Shown piece after piece: positions 42,032-51,645 of a stretch of 64,000 bases of DNA (positions are counted from its first letter, which is position 1; each line of letters opens with the position of its first letter). The notes beneath the pieces are model-generated. The model did no database searches. It was not told the DNA's origin and saw only the letters and a list, made by a program, of their open reading frames with translations. The DNA is from Vibrio nitrifigilis (lineage in GTDB: Bacteria; Pseudomonadota; Gammaproteobacteria; Enterobacterales; Vibrionaceae). The position numbers and the translations under genes were made by a program. The stretch lies in the NCBI RefSeq assembly GCF_015686695.1, contig NZ_JADPMR010000004.1, positions 806,001-870,000 on the forward strand. The letters are read 5' to 3'.

Positions 42032-43039
42032 ATGACTCACACATGGAAAACGCTATTTGCTACTTCAATGGCAATATGCGCTGTGTCTTCATCGGTGGCT
42101 TTAGCCGCTGATTTACCAGGTAAAGGCATTACTGTCCAACCTGTACAATCAACTACACCAGAAGAAACATTCCAAACCTTAATCGTCAACAAAGCGATGC
42201 AAGCACTTGGTTATACGGTAAAACCGACCAAGGAAGTGGATTATAACGTGGCCTATACTTCCATCGCTGCGGGAGATGCGACCTACATGGCGGTTAACTG
42301 GACACCTCTGCACGACGGTAAATACGCCAAAGCCGGGGGCGATAAAAAGTTCTATCGTAAAGGCGATCTTGTTTCCGGTGCGGCACAGGGCTACTTGATC
42401 GATAAAAAAACCGCTGAAAAGTATCACATTACCAATATCGCTCAGCTCAAAGACCCAAAACTGGCCAAACTATTTGATTCCGATGGTGACGGCAAAGCGA
42501 ACCTCTCTGGTTGTAATCCCGGTTGGGGTTGTGAAGGCGTGATTGAACATCAGCTCGATGCCTATGGGCTACGCAAAACCGTTGAACATGATCAAGGTCA
42601 ATACTCCGCGATTATCGCCAACACCATTACTCGATATAAAAAAGGGAAGCCCATTTTTTATTACACTTGGACTCCATATTGGGTAAGTGGCGTCTTGGTT
42701 CCGGGAAAAGATGTGGTTTGGCTTGAAGTACCATTTTCTGCGCTTCCAGGTGATCGCAGTGATGTCGATACCAAATTGCCTAATGGTAAAAATTATGGAT
42801 TCCAAATGAATTCAATGAAAATTGCTGCCAATAAGCAATTTGCCGCTGATAATCCGACCGCTGCAAAACTGTTTGCCATCATGAAGATCAACATCAATGA
42901 TATTAGTGCTGAAAATATGATGATGGCACAAGGCCATAACTCTCAACGTGACATGGAATCACATGCAAACGGTTGGATTAAAGCGCACCAAAAACTGTTT
43001 GATTCTTGGATAAAACAAGCCAAAGCAGCAGCGAAATAA
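42032..43039 (+). CDS. proX: Glycine betaine/proline-binding protein, solitary copy
   Basis: Periplasmic osmoprotectant-binding protein, 335 residues with a signal peptide ending at [10 protein letters not shown]. Conserved [12 protein letters not shown], the cysteine pair in CNPGWGCE, and WTPYWVSG with the aromatic betaine-cage residues. It closely resembles the proX at 45859 along its whole length. It has its own strong AGGAG site and its own terminator and lies 480 bases before proV, so it is expressed separately as a second receptor for the same transporter. Confidence 0.93.
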   Translation: MTHTWKTLFATSMAICAVSSSVALAADLPGKGITVQPVQSTTPEETFQTLIVNKAMQALGYTVKPTKEVDYNVAYTSIAAGDATYMAVNWTPLHDGKYAKAGGDKKFYRKGDLVSGAAQGYLIDKKTAEKYHITNIAQLKDPKLAKLFDSDGDGKANLSGCNPGWGCEGVIEHQLDAYGLRKTVEHDQGQYSAIIANTITRYKKGKPIFYYTWTPYWVSGVLVPGKDVVWLEVPFSALPGDRSDVDTKLPNGKNYGFQMNSMKIAANKQFAADNPTAAKLFAIMKININDISAENMMMAQGHNSQRDMESHANGWIKAHQKLFDSWIKQAKAAAK

Positions 43040-43074
43040 TCCCACAGGATCGCACCACTTCATTAAAGAAAACG

Positions 43075-43097
43075 AGCCCCATCCACTGGGGCTTTTT
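43075..43097 (+). terminator. Terminator after the solitary proX
   Basis: AGCCCCA / TGGGGCT stem with a 5-base loop and TTTTT, 35 bases after the stop. Confidence 0.9.
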
Positions 43098-43523
43098 CAC
43101 CTATCAATATAGGACTATACCGCTAATGAAGTTCTCATTCTAAGGATGTGCTATTGGGTTAGATCTATCGTACACATAACAATCTAGCACGTTTTTAGTG
43201 TTATCTAAATTAAGAGCCATTTTCCACAACGCTTAGCGCCACAATCCCCCCTTCCCCCTCATTAAAAACAGGGTAAAATTGGTTAAATATCAAGCGCATT
43301 TTTAGCTTTAGCCAATAAACTACATTCGCCTCAAAACATTCCACCTCAAATAAATTTTAGTGTTTAACATAAATTTATTATCATTTAATATCAAATACTT
43401 ATCACCATAACATGCTTAACTTCAAACACTTGGGACTTGAAATAGGAAAAAATAATGTTTAGTGTACTATGCATATTTGTTGCATGAGGCAGTGCACAAT
43501 AAAGACAACAAAGGATATTAACC
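43098..43523. other. Intergenic, 426 bases, proVWX promoter region
   Basis: AT-rich. No gene. A TTGAAA at 43437-43442 could be a -35 element but has no well-spaced -10. The long leader suggests complex osmotic control. Confidence 0.4.
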
Positions 43524-44711
43524 ATGTCGACCATGTTAGAAGTGAAGAACCTCTACAAAGTGTTCGGAGAAACACCTGACGAGGCATTTCCTCTTTTGGA
43601 GAAAGGATTAGATAAAGACCAAATCTTCGAACAAACTGGCCTTACCGTCGGGGTTAAAGATGTATCTCTGACCATCAATGAAGGTGAAATTTTCGTTATT
43701 ATGGGGCTGTCCGGCTCCGGCAAATCGACCCTAGTTCGTTTACTCAATCGTTTAATAGAACCGACCCGTGGAGATGTGTTATTACGCGGTCGTGATATCT
43801 CAAAAATTTCGGCCGAGGAATTGCGACAGGTTCGCCGGCAAAACATTGCAATGGTATTCCAAAACTTTGCGCTTATGCCCCATATGACGGTATTAGAAAA
43901 TGCATCGTTTGGTCTTGAACTGGCCGGAGTGGCAGAACAACAGCGCCACGCTGCAGCCAACGCTGCATTAGAACGCGTTGGTTTAGGCGCTAATGGTGAT
44001 TCTTATCCAGACGAACTCTCTGGCGGTATGAAACAACGTGTTGGTCTTGCCCGAGCGCTCACTAACGACCCAGATATATTATTAATGGACGAGGCATTCT
44101 CGGCACTTGACCCATTAATTCGCACTGAGATGCAAGATGAATTACTGCGTCTACAAAACGATGACCAACGTACCATTGTATTTATTTCCCACGATTTAGA
44201 CGAAGCGATGCGTATCGGCGATCGAATTGCAATTATGCAAGATGGCGTCGTTGTTCAGGTAGGGACACCGGATGAAATTCTCCACAACCCGGCCAACGAT
44301 TACGTTGAATCCTTTTTCCGCGGTGTTAACGTTGCGAGTGTGTTTACAGCCAAAGATATCGCTCGTAAACGCCCTAACGCGGTATTTAGAAAACATGATA
44401 ACGACGGCCCAGCCGCCGCCATGCAGATCCTTGGCGATAACGATCGTGATTACGGTATCGTGGTTGATAAAACCAATAAATTCTCCGGCATTGTTTCTCT
44501 CGAATCTTTAAATATCGCAAATAAAGAACAACGCTCGCTGACCAGCGCCCTACTTCCTGAAATAAAAACTATCGATCCAACCGTATCAGTCAGTGACTTA
44601 ATTGGTCATGTGGCTGACGTACCCTATCCGGTACCGGTTGTGGACGAAGAGGGAAATTATTACGGCGTTATTACAAAATCGCGATTGTTACAGACATTAG
44701 ATAGGGAGTAA
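43524..44711 (+). CDS. proV: Glycine betaine/proline ABC importer ATPase
   Basis: 395 residues (E. coli 400). The ProV-specific stretch [19 protein letters not shown] precedes Walker A GLSGSGKS; signature LSGGMKQR; Walker [14 protein letters not shown] in [10 protein letters not shown]-terminal CBS-like half (about 285-395). This transporter takes up glycine betaine and proline betaine under osmotic stress. proW starts 2 bases after the stop; proX and a MarR regulator follow. Confidence 0.96.
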   Translation: MSTMLEVKNLYKVFGETPDEAFPLLEKGLDKDQIFEQTGLTVGVKDVSLTINEGEIFVIMGLSGSGKSTLVRLLNRLIEPTRGDVLLRGRDISKISAEELRQVRRQNIAMVFQNFALMPHMTVLENASFGLELAGVAEQQRHAAANAALERVGLGANGDSYPDELSGGMKQRVGLARALTNDPDILLMDEAFSALDPLIRTEMQDELLRLQNDDQRTIVFISHDLDEAMRIGDRIAIMQDGVVVQVGTPDEILHNPANDYVESFFRGVNVASVFTAKDIARKRPNAVFRKHDNDGPAAAMQILGDNDRDYGIVVDKTNKFSGIVSLESLNIANKEQRSLTSALLPEIKTIDPTVSVSDLIGHVADVPYPVPVVDEEGNYYGVITKSRLLQTLDRE

Positions 44712-44713
44712 TC

Positions 44714-45790
44714 ATGACTGTTGAAAATGCAACCAATGCAGCACAAGCCTCTGATCCATGGGGTGCAGCAACACAAGCCGCTTCATCTGCAGCTTCATCA
44801 GATCCATGGGGTTCCACTACCGCAGCGGCATCGTCTGCGCAACCTGCGGCTGATTGGCTAAACAATGCGGCTCCAGAACCATTTAGCTTTTGGCACCCAT
44901 TTCGCGATGCCATCATTCCTTTCGATCATTGGGTAGAAACAGCGCTTAATTGGCTCGTTAGCCATGGACGTCCGGTTTTCCAAGCGATTCGTGTACCGAT
45001 CGATCTCATTCTAAGTTCGTTTCAAACTGCATTAGTTTCAACACCAGCGCCTATTATGCTAGTCATTTTGGCCTTGTTAGCTTGGCAGTTTGCTGGTCGA
45101 AAAATGGGGGTAGCTTCTTTTATATCACTGATTGTGATCGGCCTCATCGGCGCTTGGGATCAAGCGATGGTGACGCTCGCTCTGGTGATGACCTCGGTCT
45201 TTTTCTGCTTGTTAATCGGCTTACCCATGGGAATATGGCTGGCGAGAAGCGAACGGGCAGCCAAAGTGATACGCCCGCTACTTGATGCAATGCAAACAAC
45301 CCCAGCATTCGTTTATTTGGTGCCAATCGTGATGCTATTTGGTATCGGTAACGTACCTGGCGTCGTCGTGACGATTATTTTCGCGCTGCCACCGATTGTG
45401 CGTTTAACTATTTTGGGGATTCAGCAAGTGCCAGAAGAATTAATCGAAGCAGGCCATTCCTTCGGCGCAAGCCCAAAACAGATGCTCTATCGCATCCAAT
45501 TACCGCTCGCAATGCCAACGATCATGGCAGGCGTAAACCAGACTCTTATGCTGTCGCTTTCCATGGTCGTCATCGCTTCTATGATCGCAGTAGGTGGTTT
45601 GGGTCAGATGGTGTTACGCGGCATTGGCCGTCTTGATATGGGTCTGGCTGCTGTTGGTGGTTTAGGTATCGTTATTCTGGCGATTCTACTCGACCGTATT
45701 ACGCAGAAAGTAGGGGAAAACAACCGTGACCAAAAATCTCGTTGGTACCACAGTGGCCCTATTTCAATCTTTTTCCGTTCAAAAAAATAA
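44714..45790 (+). CDS. proW: Glycine betaine/proline ABC importer permease
   Basis: 358 residues (E. coli 354). Long cytoplasmic N-terminus (about 1-100) that is Ala/Ser-rich with a repeated SDPWG unit (about residues 13-17 and 34-38), then about seven hydrophobic segments. EAA loop: [27 protein letters not shown] site. Coupled to proV. Confidence 0.95.
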   Translation: MTVENATNAAQASDPWGAATQAASSAASSDPWGSTTAAASSAQPAADWLNNAAPEPFSFWHPFRDAIIPFDHWVETALNWLVSHGRPVFQAIRVPIDLILSSFQTALVSTPAPIMLVILALLAWQFAGRKMGVASFISLIVIGLIGAWDQAMVTLALVMTSVFFCLLIGLPMGIWLARSERAAKVIRPLLDAMQTTPAFVYLVPIVMLFGIGNVPGVVVTIIFALPPIVRLTILGIQQVPEELIEAGHSFGASPKQMLYRIQLPLAMPTIMAGVNQTLMLSLSMVVIASMIAVGGLGQMVLRGIGRLDMGLAAVGGLGIVILAILLDRITQKVGENNRDQKSRWYHSGPISIFFRSKK

Positions 45791-45858
45791 TTTATTCAAG
45801 GGCTGCAGGTCTATTCCGTTTCTGCGGCCCGACTGCACACAATGTTAGGAGAATAACA

Positions 45859-46863
45859 ATGAAGAATGCATGGAAGACGCTACTCGTATCGAGCATCGCT
45901 GTCAGTGCTACCTTGTCTGCATCGGCTTGGGCTGCGAAGTTGCCCGGAGAAGGTGTTACCGTTCAACCTGTTCAATCCACCATCGCTGAAGAAACTTTTC
46001 AGACTCTTATCGTCAATAAAGCGATGGAAGCACTCGGTTATGATGTAAAACCAACCAAAGAAGTGGATTACAACGTGGCTTACACCTCGGTTGCTGAAGG
46101 TGACGCCACGTACCTAACGGTTAACTGGGAACCTCTGCATGATGGCAAATACCAGAAAGCAGGCGGTGATAAGGCCTTTTACCGCAAAGGGACTTACATC
46201 ACGGGTGCGGCGCAAGGTTATTTAATCGATAAAAAAACCGCGGATAAGTACCACATTACCAATATCAAACAATTCCAAGATCCTAAGATCGCAAAACTGT
46301 TTGATGCCGATGGCGATGGCAAAGCGGATTTATCCGGTTGTAACCCAGGCTGGGGCTGTGAAACGGCGATTGAACATCAGCTTGATGCTTACAAACTGCG
46401 CAAAACGGTTGAGCATAACCAAGGCCAATACTCAACCATCATGGCCGATACCATTGCTCGTTATAAAAAAGGTCAACCGATCTTTTATTACACATGGACC
46501 CCTTATTGGGTAAGTGGCGTTTTAGTTCCAGGGAAAGACGTGGTTTGGTTACAAGTTCCATTCTCTTCAGTTGCAGGAAAACCGAATGCGGATACCGCTC
46601 TTCCTAATGGTAAAAACTACGGTTTCCCAATGAACGTAGAACACATCGTGGCGAATAAGAAATTTGCTGAAGCGAACCCTGCTGCTGCAAAACTTTTTGA
46701 AGTGATGAAGCTGAGCATCAACGATGTTAACGCAGAAAATATGATGATGTCTCAAGGACATAATTCTGAGCGTGATATCGAAGCGCACGCAAATGGTTGG
46801 ATCAAAGCTCACCAAAAACTGTTTAATTCTTGGATTGCAGCTGCAAAACAAGCCGCAAAATAA
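45859..46863 (+). CDS. proX: Glycine betaine/proline-binding protein of the operon
   Basis: 334 residues with a signal peptide ending at ASAWAA. Same landmarks as the solitary copy: [20 protein letters not shown], and [18 protein letters not shown]. The correct start is ATG 45859 with a TTAGGAG site; the longer frame starting within proW is not needed. The two copies differ mostly at surface-like positions, so a recent duplication is likely. Confidence 0.94.
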   Translation: MKNAWKTLLVSSIAVSATLSASAWAAKLPGEGVTVQPVQSTIAEETFQTLIVNKAMEALGYDVKPTKEVDYNVAYTSVAEGDATYLTVNWEPLHDGKYQKAGGDKAFYRKGTYITGAAQGYLIDKKTADKYHITNIKQFQDPKIAKLFDADGDGKADLSGCNPGWGCETAIEHQLDAYKLRKTVEHNQGQYSTIMADTIARYKKGQPIFYYTWTPYWVSGVLVPGKDVVWLQVPFSSVAGKPNADTALPNGKNYGFPMNVEHIVANKKFAEANPAAAKLFEVMKLSINDVNAENMMMSQGHNSERDIEAHANGWIKAHQKLFNSWIAAAKQAAK

Positions 46864-46878
46864 TCCGTGATGAGAAAA

Positions 46879-46900
46879 TGGGGCTAATACGTTAGCCCCA
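46879..46900 (+). promoter_or_regulatory. Hairpin between proX and the MarR gene
   Basis: TGGGGCTAA / TTAGCCCCA, 9-bp perfect stem with a 4-base loop and no T-run, ending about 18 bases before the regulator start. Possibly an attenuator or processing site that lowers regulator expression relative to proX. Confidence 0.65.
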
Positions 46901-46918
46901 TAGTGATGGGAGATTACG

Positions 46919-47404
46919 TTGGATATTCACGAAGAAGTACTTGTCTCTATTCGACAAATCATACGAGCAATTGATTTACGCTCAAAAAAGCTTAACAAAG
47001 ACTTTGGCTTAACGAGCCCACAGTTATTGTTAATGCGTGCGATTAAACAATCGCCGAAATTAACCATTCGTCAATTATCTAAAGAGACGAACATGAGTCA
47101 GGCGACAGCAACAAGCATTCTCGATCGCCTAGAAAAACGTGGGTTTATTACGCGCCAACGTGACACCGTTGATAAACGAAAAGTACACGCAGTAATCACG
47201 GAACCTGGAGAAACCATTCTTAATAAAGCACCACAATTACTCCACGATGATTTTATTAATAAATTTCAGTCACTTCCTAAATGGGAGCAAACCTTGTTAC
47301 TGTCTTCATTACAACGTTTATCTAGCATGATGAATGCCCCAGAAGTTAGCCATGAAAACCTTATTTTAACCCTCCCACCAGACCACCTAGACGATCCCCA
47401 CTAG
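46919..47404 (+). CDS. MarR-family regulator, CosR/EctR-like
   Basis: 161 residues with a MarR winged helix: LTSPQLLLMRAIKQSP, LTIRQLSKETNMSQATATSILDRLEKRGFI and RQRDTVDKRKVHAVIT. It resembles CosR/EctR, which in vibrios and halophiles control compatible-solute genes. TTG start with GGGAG 8 bases upstream; no ATG or GTG is in frame nearby. Being the last gene of proVWX, it probably controls this operon and perhaps ectoine or betaine genes elsewhere. Confidence 0.85.
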   Translation: MDIHEEVLVSIRQIIRAIDLRSKKLNKDFGLTSPQLLLMRAIKQSPKLTIRQLSKETNMSQATATSILDRLEKRGFITRQRDTVDKRKVHAVITEPGETILNKAPQLLHDDFINKFQSLPKWEQTLLLSSLQRLSSMMNAPEVSHENLILTLPPDHLDDPH

Positions 47405-47447
47405 TTTATACACGCATACACACGGTATTTAACGACCAACAACTGAT

Positions 47448-47522
47448 GCCTCGGTAATGAACCTCATTCGAATTTTTAAGAACGAAAACCTTTATTTGGT
47501 CACTCTTACCGAGGCTTTTTAT
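47448..47522 (+). terminator. Terminator of proVWX-marR
   Basis: GCCTCGGTAA (47448-47457) pairs with TTACCGAGGC (47506-47515), followed by TTTTT. The 48-base loop is unusually long for a simple terminator. Confidence 0.75.
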
Positions 47523-47693
47523 CATTTGTGATACTGATCAGGCGTGATAGACAACGAATACACTACCCTTCAACCGACAGTATTTATAATGAGACTCATA
47601 AATTTTTATTGTGTTTCTCATAAACTTATAGCATGTTAGCCAACGCTAAATAAACGCCTACAGTGATACTTAGAAATATATGGGAGTCTTACG

Positions 47694-49040
47694 TTGAACG
47701 AATATCAAGATGTGTCGTTATTGATAGCGCGCTTGGCGCAAGCTGATGAACAACAGCAAATAGTTCAACTTAATGAGATGGTCGATAGTGGCCTAGATGA
47801 AGGCTCGTTAGCGAATCTATTAGAAGCGTTTCCTGTTGAGCAACGTGTCAGAATGTGGCGCAACCTTCCCCTAGAGTTACATATCCCAGTACTGACAGAA
47901 ATGCGTTCGGAAGTGCGTTTTTCGGTCATCAATGCGCTCTCTGAAGCAGAATTAAAACTGACACTGGCTAAACTCGATAACCTCTCCTTGATTGAGTGGG
48001 CAGATTCGTTACCAGAAGAGATCATCGCGGATGCGATGCGTTTAATCAGTCGCGATGAATTAGAACTTTATGACCGCGCCAAAGAATATAGCGATGAAGA
48101 AATTGGTCGTTGGGCTGAGCAAAAAGTATTTACTCTACCGATTGGTATTAGCGTAAAGCGCGCTAAGGTATTACTCGATAAATACCAGTTTGAAACGCCT
48201 AAATACGTTTACTTGACCAACCGCGCGAAAAAATTCCGTGGCATGGTGCTCTATAGCGATATCGTGACTGCCCCTGAAATCAGTCAATTAAAAACACTAG
48301 CCCAAACAGAATTAGTGACACTGAATGCCCACCAATCGATTACTGATGCGATTGATGCCATCGAGCATTCTGATGTCCCTGTGGTGCCTGTCGTCGACGA
48401 AAACGAATCACTAGTTGGGCATGTTGATTGGCAATTTGCGCTCAATACTCAACGTGAAATTTACGAAGCCCGCTTAATGGCTGGTACCGGTATGGACGAA
48501 GGTGATGACCTATTCACACCGGTCATTAAAGGGACAAAAAAACGCGGCTTATGGCTAGGTATTAACCTTCTCACCGCGATTCTGGCTTCGATGACCATCG
48601 GAATGTTTGAAGATGTGATCTCGAAAGTTGTCGCTCTGGCTGTATTAATGCCGATCGTGGCATCGATGGGAGGAATCGCTGGTAGCCAGACCTTAACCTT
48701 AATGGTCCGTGGCATGGCACTCAATCAGGTGACACAGGGCAACCGATTTGCGCTACTTAAAAATGAACTGAGTATTGGATCAATTAACGGTGTGATATGG
48801 GCGGTCATTATTGGTGGAATCGCTGGATTGTGGTTTCAATCTGCAGTTCTGGGCTCAACCATCGCATTAGCGATTGTTATTAATATGGCCACGGCTGCAT
48901 TCTTTGGTGTGATCATTCCGATTTTATTAGACAAATTTAAACTCGACCCAGCACTCGCAGGCTCGGTTATCCTTACCACTATGACTGACGTAATTGGCTT
49001 TTTTGCCTTTCTCGGCACCGCCAGCTTAGTGATGCTTTAA
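47694..49040 (+). CDS. mgtE: Magnesium transporter MgtE
   Basis: 448 residues. Cytosolic N domain (about 1-130, with alpha-helical repeats such as LLEAFPVEQRVRMWRNL), a CBS pair (about 135-250), then about five membrane helices (285-448) with the pore segment VLMPIVASMGGIAGSQ. MgtE is a Mg2+ channel gated by cytosolic Mg2+. TTG start with a GGGAG site, in a context closely like that of the preceding MarR gene. Monocistronic. Confidence 0.93.
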   Translation: MNEYQDVSLLIARLAQADEQQQIVQLNEMVDSGLDEGSLANLLEAFPVEQRVRMWRNLPLELHIPVLTEMRSEVRFSVINALSEAELKLTLAKLDNLSLIEWADSLPEEIIADAMRLISRDELELYDRAKEYSDEEIGRWAEQKVFTLPIGISVKRAKVLLDKYQFETPKYVYLTNRAKKFRGMVLYSDIVTAPEISQLKTLAQTELVTLNAHQSITDAIDAIEHSDVPVVPVVDENESLVGHVDWQFALNTQREIYEARLMAGTGMDEGDDLFTPVIKGTKKRGLWLGINLLTAILASMTIGMFEDVISKVVALAVLMPIVASMGGIAGSQTLTLMVRGMALNQVTQGNRFALLKNELSIGSINGVIWAVIIGGIAGLWFQSAVLGSTIALAIVINMATAAFFGVIIPILLDKFKLDPALAGSVILTTMTDVIGFFAFLGTASLVML

Positions 49041-49476
49041 TCCTGATATCACGCTGGTATCACAGTTATCCCCCAAGTGACCTCAAGATGCAGAACTCAG
49101 TGTTTCATCTTGAGGTCAAAGCCTGATTTTTTATCTCCTGCCACTTGAACCTACTCGCAACGTCCCTATATATCTTTTAAGACCTTACTGAAATGACTAT
49201 GTCTTCAAATCAGTGAGTTACCTAAGAGCGAAACCACTCCCGCTGAAACAGCATATTGAGGTTACTTGGGTATACAGAAATTGTTAATTGAAGAATAGAT
49301 AACATTTTTACATAGAGAACTGAGACTATGATGAATAGAGGGAGAAACAATTTAAAGCAATTTTACCGATAGCGTCACTCAAACGACTCATTCGTTTCGC
49401 GTGCATCTCTTGATGAATCACCATCTGACTCACCATGTCCATGACGCATGTTCGTTAGTAATTAAGAGAGGGAACC
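49041..49476. other. Intergenic, 436 bases
   Basis: Contains the divergent repeat derivative and about 200 bases before the next small gene. No other gene supported. Confidence 0.45.
49068..49273. repeat. Palindromic element, divergent derivative
   Basis: Starts ATCCCCCAAGTGACCTCAAG and ends TTGAGGTTACTTGGGTAT. The first 60 bases form a hairpin of their own (GACCTCAAGATG / CATCTTGAGGTC). The last 85 bases match the inverse of the left part of the full copy (ACTATGTCTTCAAATCAGTG). The middle is unlike the full element. Confidence 0.75.
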
Positions 49477-49692
49477 ATGACATACCCACAACTGCATTTA
49501 GAAATTGCCGAATCAGCGCAACTCACGCATAAAGAGAATCACTGGCCTGCGAGCATTCAGTTTCCGGTTGCACATACCGATACCATTTTTAAAGTCCCAG
49601 TGCCTAAGGAACTCAAACAACCACGTTATTTATGGTTGGTCAAAATGGACCTAAAGCAATTAGCGGATTTACTCAATCCGACTATTCATTAG
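49477..49692 (+). CDS. Small protein, unknown
   Basis: 71 residues with no membrane segment. Not recognised. A strong GAGGGAACC site sits before ATG. The sequence ends in LWLVKMDLKQLADLLNPTIH and its proline pattern (VPVPKELKQPRY) suggests a compact beta-rich domain. No operon partner. Confidence 0.6.
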   Translation: MTYPQLHLEIAESAQLTHKENHWPASIQFPVAHTDTIFKVPVPKELKQPRYLWLVKMDLKQLADLLNPTIH

Positions 49693-49820
49693 CGTCTATT
49701 TAAGAGTTTTTGCGGCGTTTGTGGTGTCTTTCTACAAGGCAGAGCCTATGTTATGTCATTAATATCGATACATAAATTATCGATAAGTAAACAATAGGCG
49801 CCGCAACAGTGAACAGAGCA

Positions 49821-49847
49821 TGAGGCGGTAGGCAAGCCTACCGCTCA
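49821..49847 (-). terminator. Stem-loop after the REC-REC kinase gene
   Basis: GCGGTAGGC / GCCTACCGC with a 2-base loop, extended by TGAG/CTCA. No T-run; possibly a processed 3' end. Begins about 10 bases after the stop. Confidence 0.6.
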
Positions 49848-49856
49848 AATAGTGTC

Positions 49857-51398
49857 TTAGGCGATGGGCAGTTGAACGTAAAAGGTCGTCCCTTCATAAG
49901 GACTAGTATCAAAGCGAATGCGCCCTTTTTGCGTCTCGGCCATCAGTTTAGCTGAATAGGTACCCAGCCCTGTACCGCCTTGCTTACCTGCCGTCACATA
50001 CTTATCAAACAACGTTGTTTGAATCTCTTGAGGAATTTCACCAACGTTGTTGATCGATACTTCACACACATCACCGACCTGATTGGTGGTCACATAAATA
50101 TTTTCACCGTCTGGCGATGCCTCAACAGCATTATTCAGCAAGTTACCAAACATAGAGATACACAACATCTCTTCTGCCAACGCAATACAATCACTTGGTG
50201 CTTGATACACAATATTGATTGTGCGGTTTTGCGCCTGCATACGAAAACTGTTAACCATGCGATGCATCAGTTCCGCTAAGTTGACACGTTCTAGTTTCGG
50301 GCGATAGATACCCGCCTCAATTTTATATATATCGAGCGTACGGTTGATCATGCCTAACATCGACATGGAAGCTTCTCGTATGTTTTCAACCGAACTCATA
50401 CAGTTAGGCACCCACTTGTCATTCAAAATAGCCTCACAGCTACCAATAATGGCAGATAAAGGATTTTTTAAATCATGACGTGTAATACGTTCAACATCTT
50501 CACGTAAACGCGCATTTTCAACTAAGGTATCTACCCTTTCTTCTAAAGCATCTTTAGAAAGTTTAAGTTTGGTATGGGTAGCGACTCGTGCTTTAAGAAT
50601 GTCGGGGTTACAAGGCTTAGTGATATAATCCACGGCTCCCAGTTCAAAGCCCTTCTTCATGTCGATTGTTTCAGACTTAGCCGTTAGGAAAATGACCGGT
50701 ATGTGAGCGGTTTTAGGATTGTTCTTCAGCGTTTCGCAAATTTGATAGCCATCCATCTCAGGCATCATAATATCAAGCAAGATCAAGTCAGGCTGGCGAG
50801 CATTACTGCATATTTTAAGTGCAGCGACCCCACTGTTTGCGGCTTTGATTTTATAATTGTCTTTCAAGGTATCAGCGATAATCGCAATATTGGTTGCGAC
50901 ATCATCGACAGCAAGAATCAAAGGCTTACTGTTTTTAGACGCCGCTTCTTTTGCTTGGCGTTCTCTATTGGCACTTTGATTTGTAGCAACAGCCGATTTA
51001 GACAGCACTCGAGGGCCATGTTTTAACATGGTCGAGACTTTATCGCGCAACGTGATTTGTGTAAAAGGTTTCACCAAAAATTGATCAACGCCGGCATCAA
51101 TTGCACGATTGACCATATTCCGTTCACCTTCAGCCGTCACCATCATAAAGTGCATATTTTGGTATTGCACGTCACAGCGAATATATTGTAATAATTGGAG
51201 CCCTGTCATTCTCGGCATATTCCAATCTGAAATAATACAATCAACAGAATGATTTTTTAAAATCTTTATCGCTTCTTCGCCGTCACCAGCCATCATAATA
51301 TTGTCAAAACCTAAGGAAATTAAATTATTCCTGAGGGTTTTTCTCATTAATTCAAAATCATCAACAATGAGAAAAGAGGTTGACTTGGCTGCTTCCAT
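49857..51398 (-). CDS. Two-receiver histidine kinase (REC-REC-HisKA-HATPase)
   Basis: 513 residues, no membrane segment. Receiver 1 (about 8-125) with phospho-acceptor D58 (IISDWNMP); receiver 2 (about 160-280) with D209 (ILLDIMMPEMDG); coiled linker; HisKA with H308 in ITRHDLKNPL; ATPase domain (about 395-513) with LLNNAVEASP and GGTGLGTYSAK. Cytosolic kinase with inputs through its receivers. It is divergent from the giant hybrid kinase across 247 bases. Good AGGAGTC site. Confidence 0.93.
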   Translation of the reverse strand: MEAAKSTSFLIVDDFELMRKTLRNNLISLGFDNIMMAGDGEEAIKILKNHSVDCIISDWNMPRMTGLQLLQYIRCDVQYQNMHFMMVTAEGERNMVNRAIDAGVDQFLVKPFTQITLRDKVSTMLKHGPRVLSKSAVATNQSANRERQAKEAASKNSKPLILAVDDVATNIAIIADTLKDNYKIKAANSGVAALKICSNARQPDLILLDIMMPEMDGYQICETLKNNPKTAHIPVIFLTAKSETIDMKKGFELGAVDYITKPCNPDILKARVATHTKLKLSKDALEERVDTLVENARLREDVERITRHDLKNPLSAIIGSCEAILNDKWVPNCMSSVENIREASMSMLGMINRTLDIYKIEAGIYRPKLERVNLAELMHRMVNSFRMQAQNRTINIVYQAPSDCIALAEEMLCISMFGNLLNNAVEASPDGENIYVTTNQVGDVCEVSINNVGEIPQEIQTTLFDKYVTAGKQGGTGLGTYSAKLMAETQKGRIRFDTSPYEGTTFYVQLPIA

Positions 51399-51493
51399 TA
51401 TCGACTCCTAATATAAAAGACGTAAATGCCATTATTTCAATATTTGTGCCAATAGTCGCATGAGATAATGTCTAAAACAATAGATACGAGGAG

Positions 51494-51529
51494 AAAAGAC
51501 TCAAAATCATCATGGTTTTGAGTCTTTTT
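51494..51529. terminator. Terminator-like hairpin in a divergent promoter region
   Basis: AAAAGACTCAAAA / TTTTGAGTCTTTT, 13-bp stem with a 9-base loop and T-runs on both strands. Neither neighbour gene ends here. It could stop a short divergent transcript or act in the 5' UTR of the hybrid kinase. Confidence 0.65.
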
Positions 51530-51645
51530 AGTTTTGGCTATTGATCACAAAAACTAACCAGTGTAAAACATAAAGTTTGAATCAATCTCATAGATGATAC
51601 AAAAAATATTGCATTTTAAGTTGACTTTAAAGAAGAAATGTGTAA

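Noticed and set aside
48380..48396. GGTGCCTGTCGTCG in mgtE resembling the REP core
   Set aside because: Mismatch in the core, and it encodes the conserved VVPVVDE of the CBS domain.
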